A DNA stretch of 64,000 nucleotides from Methylocystis sp. IM3 (GTDB taxonomy: Bacteria > Pseudomonadota > Alphaproteobacteria > Rhizobiales > Beijerinckiaceae), in contig NZ_JBBPBZ010000002.1 of the NCBI RefSeq assembly GCF_038070105.1, positions 1,996,001 through 2,060,000 of the forward strand. The letters are read 5' to 3'. The notes under the pieces were generated by a model. The model searched no databases. It had not been told where the DNA came from and saw nothing but the letters and a program-made list of their open reading frames with translations. Each line of letters begins with the position of its first letter. The first letter of the stretch is position 1. The position numbers and the translations under genes were made by a program. Positions 18,747-32,786 of the stretch are shown here, piece after piece.

Positions 18747-19520
18747 CTACTCCGGCGCCACATCCGGCGTGCGCCAGGCGAGATGCTGGCCGCTGTCGAC
18801 GGCGATCATCTGGCCCGTGACGCTCTTCGCTTTCGCCAGAAAAACCACCGCGTCCACCACGCCCGAGACATCGGCCGCATGGCCGAGCGGCACGCCGCGG
18901 GCCTCGATCTCGAACTCGCGGTCGCCCAGCGCCTCATTTGGGAAGACCGGCCCCGGCCCCACGGCATTGACGCGGATCCTTGGCGCATAGGCCTGCGCCA
19001 TGGTGCGCGTCGCGGTCCACAACGCCGATTTGGTGAGCGTGTAGCTGAAGTAGCGCGGGGTGAGGCGCCAGACGCGCTGATCGATCATGTTCACGATGAC
19101 CCCGTCCGCCCCCGCCGGCAATTGGGCCGCAAAGTCGCGGGAGAGCAGCAGCGGCGCGCGCAGATTGATCGCCATGTGGCGTTCGTAGCCATCGAGAGAA
19201 AAATCCTGCGCTTCGTCCACCTCGAAGATCGACGCGTTATTGACGAGGAGCGTCAACGGTCCGAAGGCGCGCGCCGCGAACTCGATGAGCCGCTGCGTCT
19301 CCGAGGCGTCCGCAAGATCGGCGACCGCGACGACGGCCTCGCCGCCGCGTGCGCGGATCGCCTCCGCCGCAAGCTCCGCCTCATCGGCCGAACGGCGCGA
19401 CGTATGGAGCACGACCGGCCGCCCCTCATGCGCGAGACGCCCGGCGATGGCGAGGCCGATGCGCCGCGCCGCGCCTGTCACAAGCGCCGGCCCCGCAGGA
19501 TTGTCCCCGGTCTCGATCAT
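18747..19520 (-). CDS. Short-chain dehydrogenase/reductase (pteridine-reductase-like)
   Basis: Classical SDR of 257 residues: cofactor motif [13 protein letters not shown] (TGxxxRxG, the spacing of FolM and pteridine reductases rather than TGxxxGxG), LVNNAS, and the catalytic Tyr and Lys in [17 protein letters not shown] after the second strand suggests NADPH preference. The FolM-like glycine pattern points to a dihydromonapterin or dihydrofolate reductase role, but the substrate is not proven. Confidence 0.8.
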   Translation of the reverse strand: MIETGDNPAGPALVTGAARRIGLAIAGRLAHEGRPVVLHTSRRSADEAELAAEAIRARGGEAVVAVADLADASETQRLIEFAARAFGPLTLLVNNASIFEVDEAQDFSLDGYERHMAINLRAPLLLSRDFAAQLPAGADGVIVNMIDQRVWRLTPRYFSYTLTKSALWTATRTMAQAYAPRIRVNAVGPGPVFPNEALGDREFEIEARGVPLGHAADVSGVVDAVVFLAKAKSVTGQMIAVDSGQHLAWRTPDVAPE

Positions 19521-19693
19521 GCCGCTCTCCTCTCAGGAGGCGCCGCTTCCCATGGCGCGCCCTCCGCGTCAACGGCTGTCCATGGGCGTTTGGCCCCATG
19601 CAAAAATCCGTCGCCATGGGTGTCGCGCCGCCCAAACGCGCCTAGATTAGGCTTGCGGGATGCAGAAACCAGTTTCAGCAGAGGAGAAATTTC

Positions 19694-20209
19694 ATGGGTA
19701 TCTTTGACTTTTTCACTGGCAAGAGCAAAGCGGCGCCGAGCGTTTCTGGCGCGACGGACACTGCGGCCGCCCCCGCCGACGCGCTCATGAAGGAGCTGCA
19801 AGGGCTGGGATTCGACGTCTCGGGCGTCGACATAGAAGTCAGCGGCGACACAGTGACGCTCAATGGCGCGGTCGCTTCGCGCGCGGAGCTCGAGAAGATC
19901 GTGCTCGCCGTCGGCAACAGCAAGGGCGTCGCGAAGGTCGAGAACAATCTCATCGCGCCCGACCACGATCCCACGCAACCCTCCGGCATTCACGTCGTCG
20001 AAAAGGGCGACACGTTGTGGAAGATCGCCGAAGCCTGTTACGGCGACGGCGCCCGCTATAAGGAAATCTTCGAGGCCAACAGGCCGATGCTCTCGGACCC
20101 CGACAAGATCTACCCCGGCCAGCGCCTGCGAATTCCGGGCGCGAGCGGCGCGGCGCTGGCGAAGGCCGGCGGCTGGGCGCCGCCTGCCGAGATCGCCGGC
20201 AAGTCGTAA
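19694..20209 (+). CDS. lysM: BON and LysM domain protein (YgaU type)
   Basis: Cytoplasmic or peripheral protein of 171 residues. A BON domain (about residues 35-95, with DIEVSGDTVTLNGAVASRAE) is followed by a LysM domain (about 100-150, with VVEKGDTLWKIAEACYGDG and PGQRLRIP). This matches E. coli YgaU, a potassium-binding stress protein (Kbp). No signal peptide is present. The start has the ribosome-binding site GAGGAG seven bases upstream. Confidence 0.88.
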   Translation: MGIFDFFTGKSKAAPSVSGATDTAAAPADALMKELQGLGFDVSGVDIEVSGDTVTLNGAVASRAELEKIVLAVGNSKGVAKVENNLIAPDHDPTQPSGIHVVEKGDTLWKIAEACYGDGARYKEIFEANRPMLSDPDKIYPGQRLRIPGASGAALAKAGGWAPPAEIAGKS

Positions 20210-20215
20210 GGCAGC

Positions 20216-20809
20216 TTACGCCCCTGTCGCCGCGAAGGCCGGAACCTGCACTTCGAATTCCGCAAGCCAGGCGGCGAGTCTCGGATGGCCTGCGCGCCAT
20301 GCGCCCTCGAAACGCAGATCGAGATAGCCGAGCGCGCAGGCGACGGCGATCTGGCCGATGTCCACGGGACCCTCGGGCGGCGCGGCGTCCAGCACGGCGA
20401 GCGCGCGGTCGATCTTGCCCTGCTGAAGCGCGATCGCCTCGGGGTCGCGCAGCTCGGTCCGGCGCGTCGCCGTCTCGTAGCGGATGAGCAGCGCGGCGTC
20501 GTTGATCCCGTCGCCGAGCGCCTGGAGCCGCAGGACGTCGAAACGGCGCAGCGGATCGGCGGGGATCAGTCTATGGCCGCCGAGGTAATCGAGATAATCG
20601 GCGATCACGCGGCTGTCGTAGAGCGCCGTTCCATCTTCGAGCAGCAGCGTCGGGATTTTGCCGAGCGGATTTTGCTGGCGCAGCGAATCCTTCGGGTCGG
20701 CCGTGCTGGCCGCGACGATCTCGATGTGCGAGGCGAGCCCCAGAAGCTCCGCCGCGATGCGGATCTTGCGCGCGTAAGGAGAGGCGGCGGAATAGCGAAG
20801 GATCATCAT
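20216..20809 (-). CDS. Glutathione S-transferase family protein
   Basis: GST of 197 residues with a thioredoxin-like N-terminal domain (LRYSAASPYARKIRIAAELLG; the Ser or Tyr near the start is the usual glutathione contact), the conserved cis-Pro and acidic turn LGKIPTLLLEDGTALYDSRVI, and an all-helical C-terminal domain. The class resembles YibF of E. coli. The substrate is unknown. It is convergent with the LysM gene, six bases apart. Confidence 0.82.
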   Translation of the reverse strand: MMILRYSAASPYARKIRIAAELLGLASHIEIVAASTADPKDSLRQQNPLGKIPTLLLEDGTALYDSRVIADYLDYLGGHRLIPADPLRRFDVLRLQALGDGINDAALLIRYETATRRTELRDPEAIALQQGKIDRALAVLDAAPPEGPVDIGQIAVACALGYLDLRFEGAWRAGHPRLAAWLAEFEVQVPAFAATGA

Positions 20810-20845
20810 GAGCGGTCTCTGTTGTTCATGGACTATGCGCCTCTA

Positions 20846-21691
20846 TCACTCTTGCGTCAGCCGCTCGACCTCGAAACCCGCGCCGGGACCCTGGGCCAGT
20901 CTTGGCGCCAGAAAAGAGAGGATGCGGCGGGCCTCCTCCTCGAAGAGGAAGGGCGGATTGACCACGACGAGGCCGGTGCGGCGCAGGCCATCGCCGCTTG
21001 CCGCGACGGCGAGCGACAGACGCAGCGCCCGCTTGACGCCCTCGCGCCCGAAGGCGTCGAGGAATTTGCGCTCGATCTGCGCGTCCTTGGAGGGATGCCA
21101 CAGCGCGTAAACGCCCGTCGGCCATTTCCGGTAGGCGCCGAGGAAAGCCGAAAACATCGCCTCGAACTCGTCCGTGCGCTCGAAAGGCGGGTCGATCAGC
21201 ACGAGCCCGCGCCGCTCTTTTGGGGGCACATAGGCGGAAAGGCCCGTATACCCGTCGATGTGGATCGCCTTTACGCGCGCGTCGCGGCCGAAGCGGTAAC
21301 GCAGCGCCGCGAAGGCGTCCGGGCGTAGTTCGCAGAAGATGGCGCGATCCTGCGGGCGCATCAGCCGCGCGGCGATGAGCGGCGAACCGGGATAGAGCGC
21401 CGGGCGCCCGGCCTGATCGAAAGGACCGAGGCAATCGAGATAGGGCGCGAGCAGCTCCAGCGTCTGCGCGTCCGCGCCCGAAAGATCGGCGAGGCGGCCA
21501 ACTCCGTCGCGCCATTCGAGCGTGCGCTCGGCCTCGTCGGCGGAAAGATCATAGGCCCCTTCTCCGGCATGGGTGTCGATGACGCGAAAGGGGGCGTCCT
21601 TTCGCGTCAGATACGACAGCAGCCGCGCCAGCAATGCGTGCTTGAAGACATCCGCGAAATTGCCGGCGTGAAAGCCGTGGCGATAATTCAT
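20846..21691 (-). CDS. rlmJ: 23S rRNA (adenine(2030)-N6)-methyltransferase RlmJ
   Basis: SAM-dependent rRNA methyltransferase of 281 residues. It begins with the strongly conserved MNYRHGFHAGNFADVFKHA, followed by VIDTHAGEGAYDL (SAM site) and the amino-methyltransferase motif DPPFE in LVLIDPPFERTDEF. It modifies A2030 in the large ribosomal subunit before assembly is complete. The start lies just downstream of the RNase T2 stop, so the two RNA-related genes may form an operon. Confidence 0.92.
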   Translation of the reverse strand: MNYRHGFHAGNFADVFKHALLARLLSYLTRKDAPFRVIDTHAGEGAYDLSADEAERTLEWRDGVGRLADLSGADAQTLELLAPYLDCLGPFDQAGRPALYPGSPLIAARLMRPQDRAIFCELRPDAFAALRYRFGRDARVKAIHIDGYTGLSAYVPPKERRGLVLIDPPFERTDEFEAMFSAFLGAYRKWPTGVYALWHPSKDAQIERKFLDAFGREGVKRALRLSLAVAASGDGLRRTGLVVVNPPFLFEEEARRILSFLAPRLAQGPGAGFEVERLTQE

Positions 21692-21694
21692 GCG

Positions 21695-22468
21695 CTACAG
21701 CGGCGCGGGCGCGGAAATTTCCCGCTGATGGCAGCCGCGCCGGACAATATCCGGACAGGCGCGGAACTCCCGCAGGTCCTTCGTCATGCAGATGCGCACG
21801 CCGTCCAGCACGTCGCGGCGGCAGGAGACGGCCATCATGCCGGGCCGCAGGCGCGGATTGGCGTCGAAGAAGGCGCGCTCCACGTCGATGGGCGTAAAGG
21901 TCTGGTCGCGCGTCGGCTTCACGAAAGGCTGCGGGATCGTCACCGCCTCGCGCGCGCGGGCCACGTCGGCGAAATAGTCGCTCGGACTTTTACCCGTGCA
22001 GGTCCCATGCTTGCGCCACTCGTAGCGCGCCAGCCTGTCGTCGGGAAAGAGGCCATTGGCGCGCTCGAGCGCAAGGCGCGACGGCGCGCGCGGCCCGGCG
22101 CACTCGCTCGGAAAGCCCTGCTCATATTGCGGCCAGAGGCCATGGACGACGAAGCCCTGCCCTTTTCCCGGCTCGCATTGATCATGCGCGCCGCCGACGC
22201 TGTCGCAGAAGCCGGGCGACCAGCTCAGCGCCAGAACGTAAAAATCGAAATCGCGCGCGGGCGCTCCGGCGCGAAGGCCGCCGTCGGCCCCCGTCGCTGG
22301 TTCGGGCTTCGTCGAAGGCTCTGTCGCCTTGGGCGGCAGGCGGTCGGCGCAATGGTCGAGAATGCAGTCGTCGTCCTTCGCCTGTGCGGAGACGACGGGC
22401 GCGAAGACGCAAAAAGCGGCCGCGAGTGCGAAAGCGCGCGCGAAAATGGCAGCGTTGAAACCTGACAT
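21695..22468 (-). CDS. Ribonuclease T2 family protein, secreted
   Basis: Secreted ribonuclease of 257 residues with a signal peptide (AAIFARAFALAAAFCVFAPVVSA). Both active-site segments of the T2 family are intact: FVVHGLWPQY (CAS I, with its His) and YEWRKHGTC (CAS II, with Glu, Lys and His). FYVLALSWSPGFC is the usual first strand. It would cleave single-stranded RNA in the periplasm or medium. ATG 22468 is preferred; the extension to 22552 adds non-signal sequence. It ends four bases before rlmJ. Confidence 0.88.
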   Translation of the reverse strand: MSGFNAAIFARAFALAAAFCVFAPVVSAQAKDDDCILDHCADRLPPKATEPSTKPEPATGADGGLRAGAPARDFDFYVLALSWSPGFCDSVGGAHDQCEPGKGQGFVVHGLWPQYEQGFPSECAGPRAPSRLALERANGLFPDDRLARYEWRKHGTCTGKSPSDYFADVARAREAVTIPQPFVKPTRDQTFTPIDVERAFFDANPRLRPGMMAVSCRRDVLDGVRICMTKDLREFRACPDIVRRGCHQREISAPAPL

Positions 22469-22502
22469 GGGCGAGACCCCTGGGCCGAAACGACGGCCCG
22501 GA

Positions 22503-22970
22503 TCAAGGTCCGGCCGCGCGGCAATTCGGACTGAAGGCATGGTTACGGTCAAGCCCTTCCACGCACCAGGTCACGCCGGGACCAAGCCCGATGAAGCCGA
22601 GCGCCTCGCCGATATTGTAGACGACCTGTCGGCGCAGCCCATCGTTGAAGAGCGCGTCCACGCGGCAATACCGGCGCGGAATGTAGCTCAATCCATTCGT
22701 CCGGTAGCCATATTCGACGGGCGGATCGAAGCCTTCGATCTCGAGGCCGGAACCCCAGTATTCCCACTCACGCCCCTTGAAGCTCCAGACGATCTCGGCA
22801 AGCACGCCTGGATCGCCGCAGGGACGAATCTCGCCGCTGTAGGGAGACGCGCGATTCTCGGCGAGCGGCCGATCCTCTTCGCCCAGCGTCAGCGGCGCAG
22901 CGGCGGCCCCCGAGACGAAGGCCAAAATGGCGAGACAACAGACAGCGCGCGCCACGGCGAAATTCCTCAT
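22503..22970 (-). CDS. Exported hypothetical protein, Rhizobiales type
   Basis: Protein of 155 residues with a signal peptide (NFAVARAVCCLAILAFVSGAAA). The mature part has a regular pattern: CGDPGVLAEIVWSFKGRE, then GYRTNGLSYIPRRYC, then VVYNIGEALGFIGLG and VTWCVEGLDRNHAFSPNC. Four cysteines could form two disulfides. I recall closely similar uncharacterised proteins from Rhizobiales, not checked here. It lies 34 bases upstream of the RNase T2 start and may share its transcript. Confidence 0.75.
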   Translation of the reverse strand: MRNFAVARAVCCLAILAFVSGAAAAPLTLGEEDRPLAENRASPYSGEIRPCGDPGVLAEIVWSFKGREWEYWGSGLEIEGFDPPVEYGYRTNGLSYIPRRYCRVDALFNDGLRRQVVYNIGEALGFIGLGPGVTWCVEGLDRNHAFSPNCRAAGP

Positions 22971-23073
22971 TTTCTGCTCCCGCATCCGACTCGGCGAGGA
23001 TTGGGCCCCGAAGGCCTCCACCGCGTCAAGACGCGATTTGGACAGCGGCGCGCCGCGCCCTTATAGTAGCGTA

Positions 23074-24384
23074 ATGGCGACGAATTCCAGAGCAACGGCC
23101 ATTTTCACGCGCCTGCTGGCGATTGCGGCGATCACGCTGGCTGCGCTCGTGGTCAGTGCGCCGAGTTCGCACGCGCAGGACCCCTTCTCGGAGTTTTTCG
23201 GGAGCATTTTTGGCGGCCCGAGGCGCGCGCCAACGCAGCACGCAGAGCAGCCGCGGGTCCGCCGCATCATGCCCCATCAGGAGAATCGGCCGCCAACCTA
23301 TTGGCGTGGCGGCGAGGCCAGCCGCGGCGCCAAACGCGCCAAGCGGGCCGAACCGGCGACAGACATCTCCGCATCCGAAAAGCCGGACGTCGCCGCGAAT
23401 TATTTCGTTGCGGTGATGGGCGACAGCTTCGGCGTGCTGCTTGCCAATGGGCTCGAAGAAACCTTCGCCGACAAGCCCGAGATCGGCGTAGAGAAAAAGG
23501 CGAAGGAAAACTCCGGCCTCGTCCGCGAGGATTATTATGACTGGGCAAAGGCCGCGAGGGACATCGCCAATGGCGCGCCGAAGGTCGACGTCGCGGTGAT
23601 CATGATCGGCTCGAACGACCGCCAGCCGCTGCGCGACGGAACAAAGAGCGAGGAGCCCTTTTCGCCCCGCTGGCGAGAACTCTATCAGGCGCGCGTCGAC
23701 GCCGTACTGGCGCCGTTCCGGGAGAAGAAAATCCCCGTCGTCTGGGTTGGCCTGCCCATCATGAAGAGCGAGACTTTCTCGGCCGATATGGCGAAGCTCA
23801 ACGAGATCTATCGCGACGCGGTCGCGAAAGATGGCGGCGTTTACGTCGACTTATGGGAGGCGCTCGCGGACGAACGCGGCCAGTTCAGCGCCTTCGGACC
23901 GGACATCAACGGCCAGATCGTCAAATTGCGCACGGCCGACGGCGTGCATCTCACTGACGCCGGCGCGCTCAGCGTCGCGCATTTCGTCGCGAACGAAATC
24001 AGGAAATTATACGACGGCAATCGCCCCGCCTTGCCCGAACAGCCGCCGACAGCGGCGGCGCCCGCGACCGGCGCGCCCGCCGAAACGCCCGCTCAGGCCG
24101 CCACGCCAGCCGCCAATGGCCCGCCCATCGTCTTCCGCTCGCCCGTCAATCCAGTTTCGCCCAACGCCCCCGCCCTGCCCGATCGGCCGGCGATCGGCCC
24201 CGTTCAGGCCCTGACCGGAGCGCCGGCGCCGGGCGGCGCCGAACTCGCGCGCCCCAAGCAGCAAGCAAACGAATCCGGCGCCGGCGCGCAGGCTCTCGCT
24301 CGGCATGTGTTCGTTGACGGCGGCGATCAGCCGTCGCGCCCCAATCGCGCCGACGACACGTCCTGGCAAGCGCCGCGCCAATAA
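23074..24384 (+). CDS. SGNH/GDSL-hydrolase family protein (DUF459), exported
   Basis: Exported protein of 436 residues: signal peptide (LLAIAAITLAALVVSAPSSHA), an arginine- and proline-rich linker, and an SGNH hydrolase-like domain at about residues 115-330. Block I reads VMGDSFG (catalytic Ser), block III VIMIGSNDRQP and block V DGVHLTDAG (His). The last 100 residues are low-complexity and rich in Ala and Pro. Relatives probably act on cell-wall or polysaccharide acyl groups. The ATG at 23074 is chosen because the signal peptide follows it. A second peptidoglycan gene follows. Confidence 0.82.
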   Translation: MATNSRATAIFTRLLAIAAITLAALVVSAPSSHAQDPFSEFFGSIFGGPRRAPTQHAEQPRVRRIMPHQENRPPTYWRGGEASRGAKRAKRAEPATDISASEKPDVAANYFVAVMGDSFGVLLANGLEETFADKPEIGVEKKAKENSGLVREDYYDWAKAARDIANGAPKVDVAVIMIGSNDRQPLRDGTKSEEPFSPRWRELYQARVDAVLAPFREKKIPVVWVGLPIMKSETFSADMAKLNEIYRDAVAKDGGVYVDLWEALADERGQFSAFGPDINGQIVKLRTADGVHLTDAGALSVAHFVANEIRKLYDGNRPALPEQPPTAAAPATGAPAETPAQAATPAANGPPIVFRSPVNPVSPNAPALPDRPAIGPVQALTGAPAPGGAELARPKQQANESGAGAQALARHVFVDGGDQPSRPNRADDTSWQAPRQ

Positions 24385-24509
24385 AAAAACGCGATCATTA
24401 ACCGCTGTGTCTATATTGCGGCGAAAAATTCTTGCGGGGGCGCCGTTGCGGGGAACTCTTTGTCTGGCTCACGCATTTCCCGCCCAGAGGGATTTTCGGA
24501 GCCATAAAG

Positions 24510-25211
24510 ATGCCCCATTTTGATTTCGGCGCGCGTCGTCTTCTGTCTCTAGCCGCTTTTTCGCTTCTCGCGGGCGCCCTCGTGACTCCCGCATCGGCAG
24601 ACGATCGCGGCTTCCTCGCGCTCTTCGACAGCGAACCGGCCTCGGACGCGCGCGACATGACCGCCTATTACGGCGAACCCGGTTACAGCCATTACAGCGC
24701 CCCTCAACAGGCAGCGCCGCGAGACTTGCAGGATGAGACTCGGCTCGGGCGCGAATATCCCACGGTTACCCGAGAAATGATGGCGGACCCGACCGATGAG
24801 CGGCCCGGCACGATCACCGTCGACACGGCGAACCGCTATCTCTATCTCTCGCTCGCCAATGGGCAGGCAATGCGCTACGGCATCGGCGTCGGCCGGCAGG
24901 GCTTCACCTGGAAGGGCCGCGTCCGCATCGGCAGGAAAGAAAGCTGGCCCGACTGGACGCCGCCGAAGGAAATGCTCAAACGCCGGCCGGACCTGCCCCG
25001 CCACATGGTCGGAGGCGAAGACAATCCGCTTGGCGCTCGCGCCATGTATCTCTACGCCGGCGATAAAGACACGATGTTCCGCATCCACGGCTCTAACGAA
25101 CCCTGGACGATCGGCCAGGCGGTCTCCTCCGGCTGCATCCGCATGACCAATGACGATGTGACCGATCTGTTCAGCCGCGTGAAAATCGGCACGACGGTCG
25201 TCGTTTTGTAA
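24510..25211 (+). CDS. L,D-transpeptidase (YkuD domain), exported
   Basis: Periplasmic enzyme that makes 3-3 peptidoglycan crosslinks or attaches proteins to the wall. The 233 residues contain a signal peptide (LLSLAAFSLLAGALVTPASA) and a YkuD domain at about 95-233, with RIHGSNEPWTIG and the catalytic SSGCIRM (His and Cys of HGx14SxGC). The start at 24510 precedes the signal sequence; the upstream frame is not coding-like. A terminator-like hairpin follows at 25244. Confidence 0.92.
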   Translation: MPHFDFGARRLLSLAAFSLLAGALVTPASADDRGFLALFDSEPASDARDMTAYYGEPGYSHYSAPQQAAPRDLQDETRLGREYPTVTREMMADPTDERPGTITVDTANRYLYLSLANGQAMRYGIGVGRQGFTWKGRVRIGRKESWPDWTPPKEMLKRRPDLPRHMVGGEDNPLGARAMYLYAGDKDTMFRIHGSNEPWTIGQAVSSGCIRMTNDDVTDLFSRVKIGTTVVVL

Positions 25212-25243
25212 TCAGGCGTCGCCAGGCGCGAACACATGAAATG

Positions 25244-25269
25244 AAAAGCCCCGGCGAACCGGGGCTTTT
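25244..25269. terminator. Bidirectional intrinsic terminator
   Basis: Perfect stem AAAAGCCCCGG / CCGGGGCTTTT with a four-base loop (CGAA). Because A and T tracts flank the stem it can end transcripts in both directions: the L,D-transpeptidase on the plus strand and gltB-gltD plus the 69-residue gene on the minus strand. Confidence 0.88.
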
Positions 25270-25275
25270 CAGCGT

Positions 25276-25485
25276 TTACTCGAGATTGCAGCTGAAGACG
25301 AAATTGGTCAGCGCGGAGAAGGATATCGTCACGGCGACCCAGATGCCGATGAGGATCCAGCCCCATTTCTTCTGGTCGCGGCCGTAGAGGAACGCGCCGA
25401 CCAGCGGCAGCAGCAGGAAGAAGAACTGCCACGGCTGGCTGACGAAGGTGTCGCAATACCAGAGATTGAGCTTTTCGCTGACCAT
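25276..25485 (-). CDS. Small membrane protein downstream of gltD
   Basis: Protein of 69 residues with two hydrophobic helices (QPWQFFFLLLPLVGAFLYG and WILIGIWVAVTISFSALTN) joined by a short charged turn DQKKWG. It starts eight bases after gltD ends and stops just before the shared terminator, so it is the last gene of the glutamate synthase unit. No family is recognised. Confidence 0.65.
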   Translation of the reverse strand: MVSEKLNLWYCDTFVSQPWQFFFLLLPLVGAFLYGRDQKKWGWILIGIWVAVTISFSALTNFVFSCNLE

Positions 25486-25492
25486 TTTTTCC

Positions 25493-26911
25493 TCACCTTG
25501 GCAAATTCGTTTCGCCCATCAGGTGAAGGTCGACCGCATGGGCGCATTGGCGTCCCTCGCGAATGGCCCACACCACGAGCGATTGTCCGCGCCGCATGTC
25601 TCCGCACGCGAACAGTTTCTCGCGCGACGATTTATAGGCTCGCGTATCGGCCGCGACGTTTCCGCGGTTGTCCAGTTCCACGCCCGCCTGGTCGAGCAAC
25701 CCCTTGCGCACAGGCGAAACGAAGCCCATGGCGAGGAGAACGAGATCGGCCCTCAGCGTGAAGGAGCTGTCCGGAACTTCCTGCATCTTGCCATCGACTC
25801 GCACGCAGCGCAGACCCGCAACCGCGCCGCCGTCGCCGACAAATTCCCTTGTCAGCACTGAGAACTCGCGCGCCGAACCTTCTTCATGCGACGAGGAGGT
25901 GCGCAGCTTCAGCGGCCAGTCCGGCCAGGTCAGCAGCTTGTTCTCCTTCTCCGGCGGGCGCGGCATGATTTCGAGCTGCGTGACGGACAGAGCGCCCTGG
26001 CGCACGGAAGTGCCGATGCAGTCCGAACCGGTGTCGCCGCCGCCGATGACGATGACGTGCTTGCCGGTCGCGAGAATCGGCTCGTTGGTCGTGAGCGGCT
26101 CGCCCGAAACGCGGCGGTTCTGCTGCGTGAGGAAGTCCATGGCGACATGGACGCCCCGCAGCTCGCGGCCGGGAATCGGCAGATCGCGCGGCTCCTCGGC
26201 GCCGCCCGCGAGAACGACGGCGTCGTGACTCGCGACCAGGTCGCGGACATTCATGTCCACGCCGACATCGACATTGTAGTGGAAGATGACGCCCTCGGCC
26301 TCCATCTGCTCGACGCGGCGGTCGACCAGATGCTTCTCCATCTTGAAGTCCGGGATGCCATAGCGCAGCAGGCCGCCGGCCTTGGGCGCCTTCTCGAAGA
26401 CATGCACGTCGTGGCCGGCGCGCGCGAGCTGCTGCGCTGCCGCGAGGCCCGCCGGACCCGAGCCGACGACGGCGACACGGCGGCCTGTCTTGCGCTTGGG
26501 CGGCTCGGGGACCACCCAGCCCTCGGCGAAGCCACGGTCGATGATGGCGCATTCGATCGTCTTGATCGTGACCGGCTGGTCCTGAAGGTTCAGCGTACAG
26601 GACGCTTCGCAGGGCGCCGGGCAGATGCGGCCGGTAAATTCCGGGAAGTTGTTCGTCGAATGGAGGTTGGCGAGCGCCCGCCGCCAGTCGTTGTGATAGA
26701 CGAGGTCGTTCCAGTCCGGGATCTGGTTATTGACCGGGCAGCCATTGTGGCAGAACGGGATGCCGCAATCCATGCAGCGCGAGGCCTGGCTGCGGGTCGC
26801 CTCTTCCGAAAGTGGAATGACGAATTCGTCGTAATGACGAATGCGATCGGCCGCCGGCTTGTATTTGCGGTCCTGACGGTCGATTTCGAGAAAGCCCGTG
26901 ACCTTGCCCAT
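25493..26911 (-). CDS. gltD: Glutamate synthase (NADPH) small subunit
   Basis: Flavoprotein that takes electrons from NADPH and passes them to GltB. The 472 residues contain the N-terminal [4Fe-4S]-cysteine sets [17 protein letters not shown] and CPAPCEASC, the FAD-binding [16 protein letters not shown] and the NADPH-binding [16 protein letters not shown] 26911 is supported by the family start [10 protein letters not shown] 12-bp hairpin lies in the 228-base gap between gltB and gltD. Confidence 0.95.
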   Translation of the reverse strand: MGKVTGFLEIDRQDRKYKPAADRIRHYDEFVIPLSEEATRSQASRCMDCGIPFCHNGCPVNNQIPDWNDLVYHNDWRRALANLHSTNNFPEFTGRICPAPCEASCTLNLQDQPVTIKTIECAIIDRGFAEGWVVPEPPKRKTGRRVAVVGSGPAGLAAAQQLARAGHDVHVFEKAPKAGGLLRYGIPDFKMEKHLVDRRVEQMEAEGVIFHYNVDVGVDMNVRDLVASHDAVVLAGGAEEPRDLPIPGRELRGVHVAMDFLTQQNRRVSGEPLTTNEPILATGKHVIVIGGGDTGSDCIGTSVRQGALSVTQLEIMPRPPEKENKLLTWPDWPLKLRTSSSHEEGSAREFSVLTREFVGDGGAVAGLRCVRVDGKMQEVPDSSFTLRADLVLLAMGFVSPVRKGLLDQAGVELDNRGNVAADTRAYKSSREKLFACGDMRRGQSLVVWAIREGRQCAHAVDLHLMGETNLPR

Positions 26912-27084
26912 GAGTAGCTTCCCAACCTTTCGCATCGGGCTCCAGCCACAACCGGAGCCTCAACTTTGCTCCTTTCATGCAGCCAGATACAAAGGCGAAT
27001 TCCGCCAGCCTGCCGACAGCCGCCGCCATAGCGGGATTTCGCAACGATTTTTCGACCCGTCAAGCCATCCTGCCTGACGCGCGC

Positions 27085-27115
27085 GCGGCGCGAAGCTTAC
27101 GAGGCTTCGCGCCGC
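27085..27115 (-). other. Intercistronic hairpin between gltB and gltD
   Basis: Perfect 12-bp GC-rich stem (GCGGCGCGAAGC / GCTTCGCGCCGC) with a seven-base loop, 25 bases after the gltB stop. No U-tract follows on the minus strand, so it looks more like an RNA-stabilising or processing element than a full terminator; partial attenuation of gltD is possible. Confidence 0.55.
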
Positions 27116-27139
27116 ATTGGCCCCGGAGGGCCTGACGCC

Positions 27140-31840
<4,701 letters not shown>

Positions 31841-32203
31841 GGCGGCGTCTCCCCGACGTGACGCGGCGCGCGAGCGGCCTTTCGTCCCGTCATATCCTCG
31901 TTCCAAACTGCATAGAGCAAGACCGGGACGGATAGAAGCGCCCGCGCGCTTCGTCCAGTCCCCGCTTGCGTCCGGCCAATCGCTTCGGCCGATCGATTCC
32001 AAAGCCCCGGACCGGCCGCCGCGCCCTCAGGCAAAAGGCGCGCCAGTCCCAAATTTTCGCCGACCGGCAAAGCCCTGTTGGCCGCGCTCGATGGGCGGGC
32101 AAGGCAATCACACGGCAGGCGAAGGGCGCATGCGTCAAAAGGTCAGCAGCACTGACATATCGACGCCCATGATTGTTGCCAGATTTATGCCCGCATGACA
32201 AGC
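31841..32203. other. Long leader/intergenic region upstream of gltB
   Basis: About 360 bases without a convincing gene. It must contain the gltB promoter (minus strand). I see no clear sigma-54 signature (GG-N10-GC in a TGGCAC/TTGC context), no known riboswitch fold and no small gene with a good ribosome-binding site. Confidence 0.5.
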
Positions 32204-32247
32204 AACCGCCCTGCAAGAAGGGGGAATTTCATCCCTTCCGGGCGGTT
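32204..32247 (-). terminator. Hairpin at the end of the 32.2 kb gene
   Basis: Outer stem AACCGCCC / GGGCGGTT with an inner GAAGGG / CCCTTC stem and an eight-base loop. It overlaps the stop codon of the gene on the minus strand. No U-tract follows, so its terminator role is uncertain. Confidence 0.45.
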
Positions 32248-32786
32248 CAACGCGCTGCGGAGTCGATCAGCGCCCGCGCCTTTTCATTGCTCGTCGTCGC
32301 GCCGAGAAGCCTGGGCTTCCCGTTCTCGAGCAGAAAGGCGAGCAAAGCCGACGCGGGCTCGGTCGAGCCGGGAATTTGATACTCGACCCGGACGATGAAG
32401 CCACGCACCGCCTTCCGGCGATCGAGGCGCCATTCCATCATCCCCTGCTCGCTGACGGTGGGGAATTCGCCCAGCTTGAATTCTCCGACCATTTCCCGCT
32501 GGAGTGGCGCGCGAACGCCCCCGCGCTCCAGAACCAGCCAGCTTCGCGGATCCTGATCGACAATGTAGACCGTGAAGCCACCCTGCCCTGGGCAACGGAC
32601 GACGCCTTCGCGGTCGCTACGCCGAATCGTCCTGTCCGGCAGGCCGAGGCTCTCGACCGTCTGGCACTTCTTCAATGACGAGTAGAGCGACGAAAACGGC
32701 GCGCTCGAGCCGAAGGCCGCTCCCGGCATGGCCAGGCAGGCCATGACCGGAAGGACGGCGAGAAGTAGCAGCGCCGTCGCCCTCAA
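32247..32786 (-). CDS. Exported hypothetical protein
   Basis: Protein of 179 residues with a signal peptide (ATALLLLAVLPVMACLAMPGAAFG). The mature part begins SSAPFSSLYSSLKKCQTVESLG and contains VVRCPGQGGFTVYIVDQD, which could be a disulfide-closed beta fold like that of IalB-type periplasmic proteins; I do not assign a family. It overlaps the upstream peptidoglycan-binding gene by ATGA, so both are translated together and probably work together in the envelope. Confidence 0.72.
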   Translation of the reverse strand: MRATALLLLAVLPVMACLAMPGAAFGSSAPFSSLYSSLKKCQTVESLGLPDRTIRRSDREGVVRCPGQGGFTVYIVDQDPRSWLVLERGGVRAPLQREMVGEFKLGEFPTVSEQGMMEWRLDRRKAVRGFIVRVEYQIPGSTEPASALLAFLLENGKPRLLGATTSNEKARALIDSAAR

